Shown one piece after another: positions 36,003 through 45,019 of a DNA stretch of 64,000 nucleotides. The stretch comes from Enterobacteriaceae bacterium (GTDB lineage Bacteria > Pseudomonadota > Gammaproteobacteria > Enterobacterales > Enterobacteriaceae), in NCBI GenBank assembly GCA_902363335.1, contig CABIZV010000003.1:407475-471474 (forward strand). Direction: 5' to 3'. Position numbers and translations under genes: made by a program. Under the pieces are notes generated by a model. The model did no database searches and had not been told where the DNA came from. It worked only from the letters and a program-made list of their open reading frames with translations. The stretch's first letter is position 1, and every line of letters begins with the position of its first letter.

Positions 36003-37619
36003 TTACAGCTTCGGACCCGCGCTGACCAGCGCTGCGCCCGCTGGCGTATCGGTATATTTCTCGAAGTTTTCGATAAACAGATGCGCCAGTTTCTCAGCTT
36101 TCTCTTGCCACTGCTCCGGTGAACCATAGGTGCTGCGTGGGTCAAGGATATGGGTATCAACGCCCGGCAGCGAGGTTGGGATCTGCAGGTCAAACATTGG
36201 CAGAGTGAACGTTTCCGCGTTATCCAGCGAACCATCAAGGATGGCATCGATAATTGCGCGCGTGTCTTTAATCGAGATACGTTTGCCCGTGCCGTTCCAG
36301 CCGGTGTTAACCAGATACGCCTGCGCACCTGCGGCCTGCATGCGTTTCACCAACACTTCAGCGTACTGCGTTGGGTGCAGCGACAGGAATGCTGCGCCAA
36401 AACAGGCGGAGAAGGTTGGGGTTGGCTCGGTTACGCCACGCTCGGTGCCCGCCAGTTTGGCGGTGAAGCCGGACAGGAAGTGGTACTGCGTCTGGTCGGC
36501 GGTGAGGCGTGAAACCGGTGGCAACACCCCGAAGGCATCAGCGGTCAGGAAGATGACTTTCGTGGCATGACCCGCTTTCGACACTGGCTTGACGATATTG
36601 TCGATATGGTAAATCGGGTAAGAGACGCGGGTGTTTTCGGTTTTGGAACCATTGTCGAAATCAATGGTGCCATCTTCACGTACCACCACGTTTTCCAGCA
36701 GTGCATCGCGGCGGATGGCGTGATAGATATCCGGTTCTGCCGCTTCGGAAAGCTTAATGGTTTTCGCGTAGCAACCGCCTTCAAAGTTAAACACGCCGTC
36801 GTCGTCCCAGCCGTGTTCGTCATCGCCAATCAGACGACGCTTTGGATCGGTGGAGAGCGTTGTTTTACCGGTGCCGGACAAACCAAAGAACACCGCCACG
36901 TCACCTTTCTCGCCAACGTTCGCCGAACAGTGCATGGAGGCAATGCCTTTCAGCGGCAGCAGGTAGTTCATGATTGAGAACATCCCTTTTTTCATCTCGC
37001 CGCCGTACCAGGTACCGCCAATCAGCTGGATACGCTCTGTCAGGTTAAACGCGACAAAGTTCTCCGAATTCAGACCTTGTTCTTTCCACTGCGGATTAGT
37101 ACATTTCGCGCCGTTCATCACGATAAAGTCTGGCTTGAAAGTCTCAAGCTCTTCGTCGGTCGGGCGAATAAACATGTTTTTGACGAAGTGCGCCTGCCAG
37201 GCCACTTCAGTGATAAAACGCACGGACAGGCGCGTGTCTTCGTTTGCACCGCAGTAGGCATCCACGATGAACAGGCGTTTGCCGGAAAGCTGTTGGGAGA
37301 CAAGACCTTTCAGATGTTGCCAGATTTCAGGTGACAGAGGTTTGTTGTCATTTTTGCCGTTACCCTTATCAGACCACCAGACGGTGTCGCGGGTTGTCTC
37401 ATCGCGAACGATGTATTTGTCTTTCGGAGAGCGGCCTGTAAAGATGCCGGTATCGACAGAAATTGCACCCAGGGTCGTCAATACACCACGTTCATAACCT
37501 TCCAGGTTAGGATCGAGCTCTTCTTGATACAATGTATCGTAGTCGGGGTTGTAGACGATATCCTGTGCGTCATTGATACCATAAGCCTTGAGGTCCTGCG
37601 GGGTTATACCGTTGCGCAT
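36003..37619 (-). CDS. pckA: Phosphoenolpyruvate carboxykinase (ATP)
   Basis: Gluconeogenic enzyme converting oxaloacetate and ATP to phosphoenolpyruvate, CO2 and ADP. 538 residues (E. coli has 540). The kinase-1a loop GLSGTGKTTLSTD (about 248-260), kinase-2 region LIGDDEHGWDDDGVFNFEGG and the metal/substrate motif FTGRSPKDKY are present. Two good CRP-like sites lie upstream (37738 and 37841), fitting the known cAMP-CRP activation of pckA. It is convergent with envZ. Confidence 0.97.
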   Translation of the reverse strand: MRNGITPQDLKAYGINDAQDIVYNPDYDTLYQEELDPNLEGYERGVLTTLGAISVDTGIFTGRSPKDKYIVRDETTRDTVWWSDKGNGKNDNKPLSPEIWQHLKGLVSQQLSGKRLFIVDAYCGANEDTRLSVRFITEVAWQAHFVKNMFIRPTDEELETFKPDFIVMNGAKCTNPQWKEQGLNSENFVAFNLTERIQLIGGTWYGGEMKKGMFSIMNYLLPLKGIASMHCSANVGEKGDVAVFFGLSGTGKTTLSTDPKRRLIGDDEHGWDDDGVFNFEGGCYAKTIKLSEAAEPDIYHAIRRDALLENVVVREDGTIDFDNGSKTENTRVSYPIYHIDNIVKPVSKAGHATKVIFLTADAFGVLPPVSRLTADQTQYHFLSGFTAKLAGTERGVTEPTPTFSACFGAAFLSLHPTQYAEVLVKRMQAAGAQAYLVNTGWNGTGKRISIKDTRAIIDAILDGSLDNAETFTLPMFDLQIPTSLPGVDTHILDPRSTYGSPEQWQEKAEKLAHLFIENFEKYTDTPAGAALVSAGPKL

Positions 37620-37737
37620 TTCACTGCTCCTTAGCCAATATGTACTGCCACAAATTCTATGTGTATTTTGGGGTTGTTGACCGCGACCAGGCTCATAGAT
37701 TTACGTATCCCGACAAACGTCTTACTTACGAAAACAT

Positions 37738-37753
37738 TGTGACTCCTGTCACG
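37738..37753. promoter_or_regulatory. Candidate CRP site 1 of pckA
   Basis: TGTGACTCCTGTCACG matches the CRP consensus TGTGA-N6-TCACA at 9 of 10 conserved bases, about 120 bp upstream of the pckA ATG. Confidence 0.7.
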
Positions 37754-37840
37754 AAGCGGCAGGGATTATGACAGGAAAAGCCGCATATTTGGCGTGAATG
37801 TTCTTAAATGGTTAAAAAATAGTTTGATTTACGACATAAA

Positions 37841-37856
37841 TGTGAAATCAATCTCA
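37841..37856. promoter_or_regulatory. Candidate CRP site 2 between pckA and yhgE
   Basis: TGTGAAATCAATCTCA matches the CRP consensus at 9 of 10 conserved bases. It is about 220 bp from pckA and 130 bp from yhgE, so it could serve either gene. The remainder of the 367-bp gap (37620-37987) is AT-rich with no ORF of note. Confidence 0.6.
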
Positions 37857-37987
37857 TTTATGAAAGAAAACTACGTAATGCTTTCATGCATTAAAACGAT
37901 TCACCTCGCTGAGCATAATTTGTTTTATTGGTGCTGGTGGATACGCAAAAGAGCGTAATTAATGACCGCAGAAACGGGAATCTCGAT

Positions 37988-39703
37988 ATGGATGCTGTAA
38001 ATTCTCTTTCCTCACCTACCCGTTGGGGCATGGTGCTAACCGGGTTAGTACAAGGGTTTTTGTGCTATTTACTGACGGTTTACCTGATACCCAAGCACAG
38101 CGGATGGATGTTTTATGCATTGCCGGGAAGCCTGGCATTATCTTCTGTGGTGTTGTTCTCCGTCGTCTCTTTCAAACAGCGCGCGCTGTGGGTCTGGTCG
38201 GCGCTAATCCTGGCGGTGGTTTTGGGGATGGGCGGCTGGCTTAAAAGCAGCCTTAGCGCAGAAGATAGCTGGCGGCAGTACGCTATCCTGTGGGATTACG
38301 GCTGGTGCCTGATACTCATGGTGCTATTAATCCTGCCGTGGATGCAGTACCGGCTTCAGACAGAGCCCGGCGTGACCCGTTACGCCCATTTTTATACCCA
38401 GCAGTGGCAGAACATATTAACGCTTTTGCTGATTGCCATTGCCAACGGCCTGGTGTGGCTGATTTTGCTGCTATGGAGCGGCCTGTTTAAGCTAGCCAAT
38501 ATCGAATTTTTCAATAAGCTGTTCTTTGAAACCGAGTGGTTTGTCTACCTGGTGATTGGTCTGGTGACGTCGCTTGCGGTAATTCTCGCGCGTCAGCATC
38601 CACGGCTCATCGTCGCCATCCAGAAATTACTTACGCTGATTGCGACCGGCCTGTTGCCGCTCGTGTCGCTATTGGTACTGTTGTTCCTGCTGACATTGCC
38701 GTTTACGGGGTTGTCGGTGATTTCACAACGTATCTCGACCGCCGGTCTGTTTTCAGTGCTGGCGCTGATTCAGCTGCTTTTAACGGCCATAGTGTGGGAG
38801 CCGCACAAACCGCAGCTTGGCTATCCACGCGCGTTACGCTATCTCATCCAGACGGCGATAATAGTGACACCTATCTATCCGCTGCTTGCCGGATGGGCGC
38901 TGTGGCTGCGCGTTGGTCAGTACGGCTGGACTTCCGAGCGTTTGCAAGGTGCATTGGCGGTTACCGTGCTAGTGGTCTGGTCGGTCGGTTATCTGATAAG
39001 CCTACTGCGCCATCGCCAGAATCCTTGCGCGTCTATGGGCAAGATACATCTGGGCGTGTCGCTACTGGGATTAACGCTGCTGGTTCTGCTACACACACCG
39101 GTACTCGATAGCTGGCGCATCAGCGTCAACAGCCATATGGCTCGCTATCACAGCGGTAAAATTAAAGCCGATCAAATCAGCCTGTATATGCTTTCGTACA
39201 GCGGTAAGCCGGGCCGTGAAGCGATGCTGGCGCTTCAGAACGATCCTGAGTTTATCAAAGATGCTAAACGCAAGCGTGAGCTTACCCAACTGCTTAACGG
39301 CGATCTCGGTAACGCACAATTAACGGCAGCGATGCTGGCGAAAAATGTGATGGTGACCTCGGGTAGTCTGCCGCCGGATAAATCGTTGTGGGATGCGGTT
39401 ATTGGACTGCATTACAGAGTGGAATCATGTCGTGAGACAGACAGCTGTGTGCTGGTAAGTCAGGATTTGAACGGCGATGGGCAGCCAGAGCAAGTGCTGT
39501 ACGCGTTTGGTGACAATGTGCTGCTGGTATTCAGCCGTGGCGAGAAGGGCTGGGAATTTAAAGCCGAGACGAACCTGCCTGAAGGTGTGACAAAGGCGGT
39601 GCTACTGAAGGCGGTACGCGAAGGGAAGGTTGGGGCAAAACCGAAAGCCTGGCACGATATCACCTTAGGGGATGAGACCGTGGTGCTGGAATATCGGCGG
39701 TAG
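37988..39703 (+). CDS. yhgE: Inner-membrane protein YhgE (DUF4153 family)
   Basis: About 571 residues. The first two thirds carry roughly ten or more hydrophobic segments (for example GMVLTGLVQGFLCYLLTVYL and LLPLVSLLVLLFLLTLPFTG); the last 190 residues are hydrophilic, with DLNGDGQPEQVLYAF, an EF-hand/FG-GAP-like calcium loop pattern. The function is not established; E. coli YhgE overexpression affects growth. The start at 37988 was chosen for a family-like N-terminus; the frame is open back to 37928, so the start is uncertain. Confidence 0.85.
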   Translation: MDAVNSLSSPTRWGMVLTGLVQGFLCYLLTVYLIPKHSGWMFYALPGSLALSSVVLFSVVSFKQRALWVWSALILAVVLGMGGWLKSSLSAEDSWRQYAILWDYGWCLILMVLLILPWMQYRLQTEPGVTRYAHFYTQQWQNILTLLLIAIANGLVWLILLLWSGLFKLANIEFFNKLFFETEWFVYLVIGLVTSLAVILARQHPRLIVAIQKLLTLIATGLLPLVSLLVLLFLLTLPFTGLSVISQRISTAGLFSVLALIQLLLTAIVWEPHKPQLGYPRALRYLIQTAIIVTPIYPLLAGWALWLRVGQYGWTSERLQGALAVTVLVVWSVGYLISLLRHRQNPCASMGKIHLGVSLLGLTLLVLLHTPVLDSWRISVNSHMARYHSGKIKADQISLYMLSYSGKPGREAMLALQNDPEFIKDAKRKRELTQLLNGDLGNAQLTAAMLAKNVMVTSGSLPPDKSLWDAVIGLHYRVESCRETDSCVLVSQDLNGDGQPEQVLYAFGDNVLLVFSRGEKGWEFKAETNLPEGVTKAVLLKAVREGKVGAKPKAWHDITLGDETVVLEYRR

Positions 39704-39711
39704 TGCAAGGG

Positions 39712-39784
39712 CTTCCCGGCGTCACTGCGTTCGGCCGGGCTACCGATTGGTGTAGGCCGGATAAGGCGTAGCCGCCATCCGGCA
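39712..39784. repeat. REP/BIME pair between yhgE and hslO
   Basis: CTTCCCGGCGTCACTGCG...CCGGGCTAC, then GTAGGCCGGATAAGGCG...ATCCGGCA; two REP-like palindromes between convergent genes. Confidence 0.8.
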
Positions 39785-39814
39785 ATCTGCGCGCCGCCGG
39801 GAGAGACTTCAGAC

Positions 39815-40693
39815 TTAATGAACCTGCGGATCCGCCGGAGAGGCGTTATGGCGGATCTCGGCAATATTCATCGCGTTGAAAACGTAATGGCTATTGCAGT
39901 AATCGCAGTGCATATCGATCTCGCCTTCTTCTGCAAGGATGCTGTTGATTTCTTCATCCGGCAGCGTTCTCAGCGCCTCTGCGCAACGTTCGCGTGAACA
40001 GGTGCATTTGAATTCAACGTCCTGCGGATCGTACAGCGTGACTTCTTCTTCGTGGTACAGACGCCACAGCACATCGTTTGCCGGCAGCGTAAACAGCTCT
40101 TCGGCTTTGATGGTGTCGGTCAATGCCGCCAGGTGTTCGAAATCTTCTGGCTGTGCGTTTTGCGCTGGCATCACCTGCAGCAGCATACCGCCCGCAGCCG
40201 GTTTACCTTCTGACTCGCCGGTACGAATGATAAGACGCGTTGGCAGCTGTTCAGAACGCTGGAAATAGTCTTCCAGACAGGCCGCCAGGGTATCGCCTTC
40301 CAGACCCACCACGCCCTGATAACGCTCGCCTTCCGCAGGCGTAATGGTGATCACCAGATAGCCGTTGCCGACCAGCGTTTTCAACGAGGCGTCTTCCGGG
40401 ATATCGCCCTGTACGCGCGCGACGCCGCGCAGCTGCTGATGATTGTTGCCGTTTATCACCGCAAGCGTCATTGGACCATCGCCCTGCAACTGGACGGTAA
40501 TATCGCCATCAAATTTCAGCGTCGCGGTCAGCAGGCTGGTGGCCACCAGCAGCTCTGACAGTACGTTTTTCACCGGCTGCGGATAGCTATGGCCTTCCAG
40601 AATTTGTTCGAGCGTTTCGGAAACGGTGACCAGCTCGCCACGCACGGCATAGTTTTCAAACAGATAGCGATGTAATTGATCGTGTTGAGTCAT
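39815..40693 (-). CDS. hslO: Redox-regulated holdase chaperone Hsp33
   Basis: Cytoplasmic chaperone activated by oxidative unfolding. 292 residues as in E. coli. The zinc-binding redox switch at the C-terminus is intact: C232 and C234 in KCTCSRERC, C265 and C268 in CDYCNSHY. The start at 40693 gives MTQHDQLHRYLFEN with GAGAGAAAATT upstream; the frame extends 12 codons further. It follows hslR by 22 bp on the same strand, a heat-shock pair. Confidence 0.95.
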   Translation of the reverse strand: MTQHDQLHRYLFENYAVRGELVTVSETLEQILEGHSYPQPVKNVLSELLVATSLLTATLKFDGDITVQLQGDGPMTLAVINGNNHQQLRGVARVQGDIPEDASLKTLVGNGYLVITITPAEGERYQGVVGLEGDTLAACLEDYFQRSEQLPTRLIIRTGESEGKPAAGGMLLQVMPAQNAQPEDFEHLAALTDTIKAEELFTLPANDVLWRLYHEEEVTLYDPQDVEFKCTCSRERCAEALRTLPDEEINSILAEEGEIDMHCDYCNSHYVFNAMNIAEIRHNASPADPQVH

Positions 40694-40715
40694 AATTTTC
40701 TCTCTTGGGTGAGCG

Positions 40716-41117
40716 TTATTCGCGGTCACCGTGTTTAAATCTCATCAGGTCGCGCCGCTCTTTTTTGTCCGGGCGTCTGTCCGGGTGCGGCATCGTCAGC
40801 GCGTTGAGCTTGCGCGCCAGCGCGACTTTTTCGCGCTTCTCGATACTTTCAGCCGTTTCTTCGTAAAGCTCTACGGCTTCGGTTGCCGGGCGCCGTTGCT
40901 CCGTGATGGCTTTAATCACCACGGTGCGTTCATCGTTCCCTTGACGAAGCGTGAGCTGTGCGCCCAGTTCAACCACTTTGCTGGGCTTACTGCGTTGCCC
41001 GTTATAGTGAACTTTACCGCCTTCGATCATTTCTCGTGCCAGCGCGCGCGTTTTATAAAAACGTGCGGCCCACAGCCATTTATCCAGCCTGACGCCTGCG
41101 GTAGGTTTCTCTTTCAT
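40716..41117 (-). CDS. hslR: Ribosome-associated heat shock protein Hsp15
   Basis: 133-residue S4-domain RNA-binding protein that recycles 50S subunits carrying a blocked nascent chain. The S4 motif RLDKWLWAARFYKTRALAREMI is at about 9-30, and the C-terminus is basic (PHPDRRPDKKERRDL). ATG at 41117 is preferred because AAGGAG lies seven bases upstream and the length then equals E. coli; a GTG two codons earlier is the alternative. In the yrfG-hslR-hslO cluster. Confidence 0.94.
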   Translation of the reverse strand: MKEKPTAGVRLDKWLWAARFYKTRALAREMIEGGKVHYNGQRSKPSKVVELGAQLTLRQGNDERTVVIKAITEQRRPATEAVELYEETAESIEKREKVALARKLNALTMPHPDRRPDKKERRDLMRFKHGDRE

Positions 41118-41189
41118 GGTCACTCCTTGCCTATCCCATTAGGCTATTTTATTCGCCATTTTTGCGCGCTGTCCGGCACCAGACTGGCT

Positions 41190-41882
41190 TCAACAATTAC
41201 GCCTACTGGGACAGGCGTTAATTGAGGGGATCAAACGACGGTAATCGTTAAGCGCGGGATGACGCAGATACTGCTTATCCTCAAGACCGGAGTCGGGATT
41301 GGTGACGCCGAGGCAATAGCGGATCCCGAAGTGGGCGGCAGCATCCAGAATCGGCTCGCTATCATCGATAAATAACGTACGCTCGGCTTCCAGACCCGTT
41401 TTTTCCTTCACCGCCTGCCATAACCGCTGATCCTCTTTCGGATAACCAAATGTATGGGTGGAAAGTAATAAATCAAGGTGTGCATCAAGGCCAGTATGTT
41501 TAAGTTTCACGTCCAGATTATGCGGATGCGCATTGGTCAGCAGAATGCGCCGCTTGCCCTGGGCCTTTAGCGCATCAAGGAACGGGATCGTGTCATCGCG
41601 CAGTACCGCACGTGGCCCTTGCTCTGTGGTCATCGCACAGATATCCAAATCCAGACGCTCGCTCCAGTAATCCAGACAGTACCAGTTTAGCGTATGTTGC
41701 ACTGCTCGGTACTCCTGGCGGATAGCCTCCTGCGCCGCCTGTGGGCTAATTCCCAGCTTGGCACCGTAGGTTTCAGGCACCAGTTTCTGCCAGAAATAGT
41801 TGTCGAAGGCGAGGTCGAGAAGGGTGCCATCCATGTCCAGAAGAACGGTATCCACCTCTTGCCAGGCGATATCAAAATGCAT
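41190..41882 (-). CDS. yrfG: HAD-family GMP/IMP 5'-nucleotidase YrfG
   Basis: 230-residue haloacid dehalogenase-like phosphatase. Motif I is LLDMDGTLLDL (about 15-25), motif II LLTNAHPHNLD, motif III the KEDQRLW lysine region and motif IV FIDDSEPILDAA. E. coli YrfG hydrolyses GMP and IMP in vitro (known). It lies between igaA (61 bp upstream) and hslR (72 bp downstream). Confidence 0.9.
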   Translation of the reverse strand: MHFDIAWQEVDTVLLDMDGTLLDLAFDNYFWQKLVPETYGAKLGISPQAAQEAIRQEYRAVQHTLNWYCLDYWSERLDLDICAMTTEQGPRAVLRDDTIPFLDALKAQGKRRILLTNAHPHNLDVKLKHTGLDAHLDLLLSTHTFGYPKEDQRLWQAVKEKTGLEAERTLFIDDSEPILDAAAHFGIRYCLGVTNPDSGLEDKQYLRHPALNDYRRLIPSINACPSRRNC

Positions 41883-41943
41883 GGTGAAACTCCAGACGGA
41901 AGAAATGCGCGACAGAGTATCATACCCTGTCGCGCGATGGTCG

Positions 41944-44085
41944 TTACTGGGACAGGCTGTTAAAGCTGTCCGGTGCGGATATCATGACGGGGTTGATGCA
42001 GCTTTCGTAATATTTCTGAATATCGGCCAGGCGTTCACGATGGCGCTGATAGCGACGCACTGCCTGGACACCGTTATAAATTGCGCACACCGTCATTGCC
42101 AGCATGAGCAGCGTTATCTCAATGTAGTGCCACAGCCCGCTGCTATCCGGCATGCGATGCAGGTTGATGTGCTGGGTGCCGTTAGCGTCGGTAAAGATAT
42201 TGGTGACGATCCCTTCGGCCTGGAATGGCGTATGCATCAGCATCCCCGCCAGCCGCTGAAACTCCTGCCACTGTTCTCGCGCCGGGTAGTCGTAGAGCGT
42301 GGTGGTGGGATACGGCTGAGTGACCATATCGCTGCCTTCATCACTGGTGATGAGGAATCCGCCCGGCGCCGGGCTATTTAAGGCCTGCGCCGCGCGTGCG
42401 GTTTCGCGCAAAATGAACGGCGCGGTGGACGTATCGACCAGATTATCCAGTGACTCAGCGCTAACCGGACGGAGCAGCACGTTCACGCCGTCAAGCTTGC
42501 CGGAATTGGCGCGCTTCACCAGCGTCTCCCAGTCGCGGGTATTGCCGAGGTTAACTAAGGCATTTTTCAGGCGAATACAGTCATCGGCGGCGGCGCAAAG
42601 ATCTTTGGTTTTCAGCACGATATCGGCAAAGTCATCCAGCAGCACCATCCCTGATTTCTGAATAGCAGAGCGCAGCGCCGGGCTGACGCGAGAATCATCA
42701 TCCGGGGTTGGATGCAGCTGCCGGCTGACCGCCTGTACTAACGCTGTGGCTTTGTTAACGCTTTCGGACTCAGGAAGCGGCAGGCGAGGAGCGTCATTCC
42801 AGATTATCTGCGAGCAATCAAAGGGCAGGAACGGCGAGTTTTCCTGGGCAGTCCAGGTGCCTGGCGAATGAATATTACACATGCCAACGCCACGAATCTG
42901 TAGCGTATCACCCACGCGTACGCCAGCTTGTGCCAGTTGGCGAACGTCTTTGGCTTCAATGGTTTGTGCGCCTTTAAGCCAGGATACGGTGAACTTAAAC
43001 GGCATGTTCAGCGGTACGCTGACCCACATCATCACAACCACCAGTAGCGCGCCACAGGCAATCACCGTACTGCGCAGCCAGTGCTGAAGCGGGAAATTTC
43101 TGACTTCATCATGCAAAGAGAGAAAACGGCCCTGGCGGACAACGTGTCTATCGAGATAAATATCGATATCGGTTTTCTGCCCCAAATCCTGGGCGACAAA
43201 CGGCTGCCAGTGACGAGGATAGATGAGGTCGATGATCCCAAGCGAAATGTTGTTGATCTGCTCTTGATCGTTTTCGCCAAATAACCCCCACCGTTTCGGG
43301 GTGCCGCGCAGGCAGTGGATCTCGCGTAACGACGATTTGGTTGGCGGCGCAAACAGCCCCCACATACCGCCGCCGAGCAGCAGTACGGCGCAGCCGATGA
43401 TCCACGGTGAGAACACGGCGGGTGAAATCAGGCTGCAATAAAACAGCAGGAAGGCGGCAACAATCAGCAAGGCTTCACGCAGACCGTCCGGGCGGCTGAG
43501 CGCGTGCTCCTCGTGGGTTTCCTGACGGATGTTGAGCAGTTCAATCTGCTCGCTTTCCTCACCCCGAATTGAGGCCTGAGTCGACGAGGAGGTTTCCAGC
43601 GCCAGCGGTTTATTTTCTGGCGAATAGGTTTTGAGCGAGTGACCGTTTAGCGCGATAACCAGCGGCATATCATCGGTGACAACCAGTTCAATACTGTTTT
43701 CGTCAGTAATGTACTGTTCCCAGAACGGCGGTAAATGCACTTCGACCGAGTCGAGGAAATAGCGCCATTTATTCGGATCGTCAGTGGTGATGCCGTAGCG
43801 TGTAATGGCGCGGGTCAGCGAAAAGACGGTATGGCTCTGCGCGCTGAGCGTCAGCACAGAAGGGGCGACAGCCGATCCAGAAGCGGGAACTTGCCGGCCT
43901 CGGTTAAGCTCATCAAGGTAGTTTTCTACGCCCTGGCGTTCATCATCGGTCAGCTTACGCGTCGTAGCGCCCGGGAAGAGGTGCAGCCACGGCAATTGAA
44001 GGCGTTTATTCCGTTTACGCAATAGCCAGCTGACCAGCACGGCGCAGATCAGTATCGCTACGGTAGAGATCATCAGTGTGCCCAT
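41944..44085 (-). CDS. igaA: IgaA (YrfF) inner-membrane repressor of the Rcs phosphorelay
   Basis: 713-residue polytopic inner-membrane protein that restrains the Rcs envelope-stress system through RcsD; it is essential in Salmonella and E. coli unless Rcs is off (known). Hydrophobic segments lie at the N-terminus (ISTVAILICAVLVSWLL), around 205-245 and at about 340-360, with a long periplasmic region and a final segment near 655 (TLLMLAMTVCAIYNG). Conserved blocks include ASIRGEESEQIELLNIR and LREIHCLRGTPKRWGLFGENDQEQ. GATGGGAA precedes the ATG at 44085; ATG at 44073 is also possible. Confidence 0.95.
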   Translation of the reverse strand: MGTLMISTVAILICAVLVSWLLRKRNKRLQLPWLHLFPGATTRKLTDDERQGVENYLDELNRGRQVPASGSAVAPSVLTLSAQSHTVFSLTRAITRYGITTDDPNKWRYFLDSVEVHLPPFWEQYITDENSIELVVTDDMPLVIALNGHSLKTYSPENKPLALETSSSTQASIRGEESEQIELLNIRQETHEEHALSRPDGLREALLIVAAFLLFYCSLISPAVFSPWIIGCAVLLLGGGMWGLFAPPTKSSLREIHCLRGTPKRWGLFGENDQEQINNISLGIIDLIYPRHWQPFVAQDLGQKTDIDIYLDRHVVRQGRFLSLHDEVRNFPLQHWLRSTVIACGALLVVVMMWVSVPLNMPFKFTVSWLKGAQTIEAKDVRQLAQAGVRVGDTLQIRGVGMCNIHSPGTWTAQENSPFLPFDCSQIIWNDAPRLPLPESESVNKATALVQAVSRQLHPTPDDDSRVSPALRSAIQKSGMVLLDDFADIVLKTKDLCAAADDCIRLKNALVNLGNTRDWETLVKRANSGKLDGVNVLLRPVSAESLDNLVDTSTAPFILRETARAAQALNSPAPGGFLITSDEGSDMVTQPYPTTTLYDYPAREQWQEFQRLAGMLMHTPFQAEGIVTNIFTDANGTQHINLHRMPDSSGLWHYIEITLLMLAMTVCAIYNGVQAVRRYQRHRERLADIQKYYESCINPVMISAPDSFNSLSQ

Positions 44086-44389
44086 GCTTTTCCCATCATA
44101 CTTATTTTAGAGGTCTCTTAAGTTGCCTGCTTTCGTATAAACCATTGGCACGTATTACAGAGGTCACAAATTGAGCCTATAGACTCTCGCAACACGTAAG
44201 CATAACAAACCCGTAGCAACACGAATATCAGTTAATTCCCAATTGTAATTCAACCCCTTGACATTTATCCAGAAATGAGAGATGAGAAGTTAAAGGTTGC
44301 AATAATGTAAATTAAACGCTTTATGCATTGCTGGAAGTCAATACCTATCGCACAATGATAAAAGTCACTACAGCAAAGATCCCGGCCCA

Positions 44390-44950
44390 ATGAGCAAATC
44401 ATTACAGAAACCCACCATCCTTCATGTTGAAACCGTCGCGAAGTCTCGCCTTTTTAATGTGGAAAGCGTCGACTTAGAGTTCAGCAACGGCGTACGTCGT
44501 GTTTATGAACGTATGAAACCGTCCTCCCGCGAAGCGGTGATGATCGTGCCGATTATCGATGATCATATTATTTTGATTCGCGAATATGCCGTGGGTACGG
44601 AATCCTATGAGCTGGGGTTCTCGAAAGGTCTCATCGATCCCGGTGAGACGGTGATGGAAGCGGCCAACCGTGAACTGAAAGAGGAAGTGGGCTTTGGCGC
44701 GCACCAGATGGTGTTCCTGAGAAAGCTGAGCATGGCGCCGTCCTATTTTTCCAGCAAAATGAATATTGTGGTGGCAGAAGATCTCTACCCGGAATCGTTA
44801 CCTGGCGATGAGCCCGAACCGCTGCCACAGGTGCGTTGGCCACTCTCGAACCTGATGGCCCTGCTGGACGACCCGGACTTTAGCGAGGCCCGTAACGTTA
44901 GCGCGCTGTTTTTACTGCGCGAGTGGTTGCAGGCGCAAGGCCGGTTGTAA
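44390..44950 (+). CDS. nudE: ADP compounds hydrolase NudE (Nudix)
   Basis: 186-residue Nudix hydrolase that cleaves ADP-ribose, AP3A and NADH to AMP plus a phosphorylated moiety. The Nudix box is G-LIDPGETVMEAANRELKEEVGF (roughly residues 83-105), with the REL-EEVG catalytic glutamates present. It is divergent from igaA across a 304-bp gap in which a TTGACA (44258) may be a -35 element; I see no ORF there. A terminator follows. Confidence 0.95.
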   Translation: MSKSLQKPTILHVETVAKSRLFNVESVDLEFSNGVRRVYERMKPSSREAVMIVPIIDDHIILIREYAVGTESYELGFSKGLIDPGETVMEAANRELKEEVGFGAHQMVFLRKLSMAPSYFSSKMNIVVAEDLYPESLPGDEPEPLPQVRWPLSNLMALLDDPDFSEARNVSALFLLREWLQAQGRL

Positions 44951-44963
44951 GCGGACTCGCAGT

Positions 44964-44990
44964 AAAAAAGGCGCCAGCGGCGCCTTTTTT
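44964..44990. terminator. Bidirectional terminator between nudE and mrcA
   Basis: AAAAGGCGCC / GGCGCCTTTT stem with the three-base loop AGC and a T run, between convergent nudE and mrcA. Confidence 0.88.
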
Positions 44991-45019
44991 ATTTTGGGCA
45001 AAGCCCTGAAGCATGGTGA

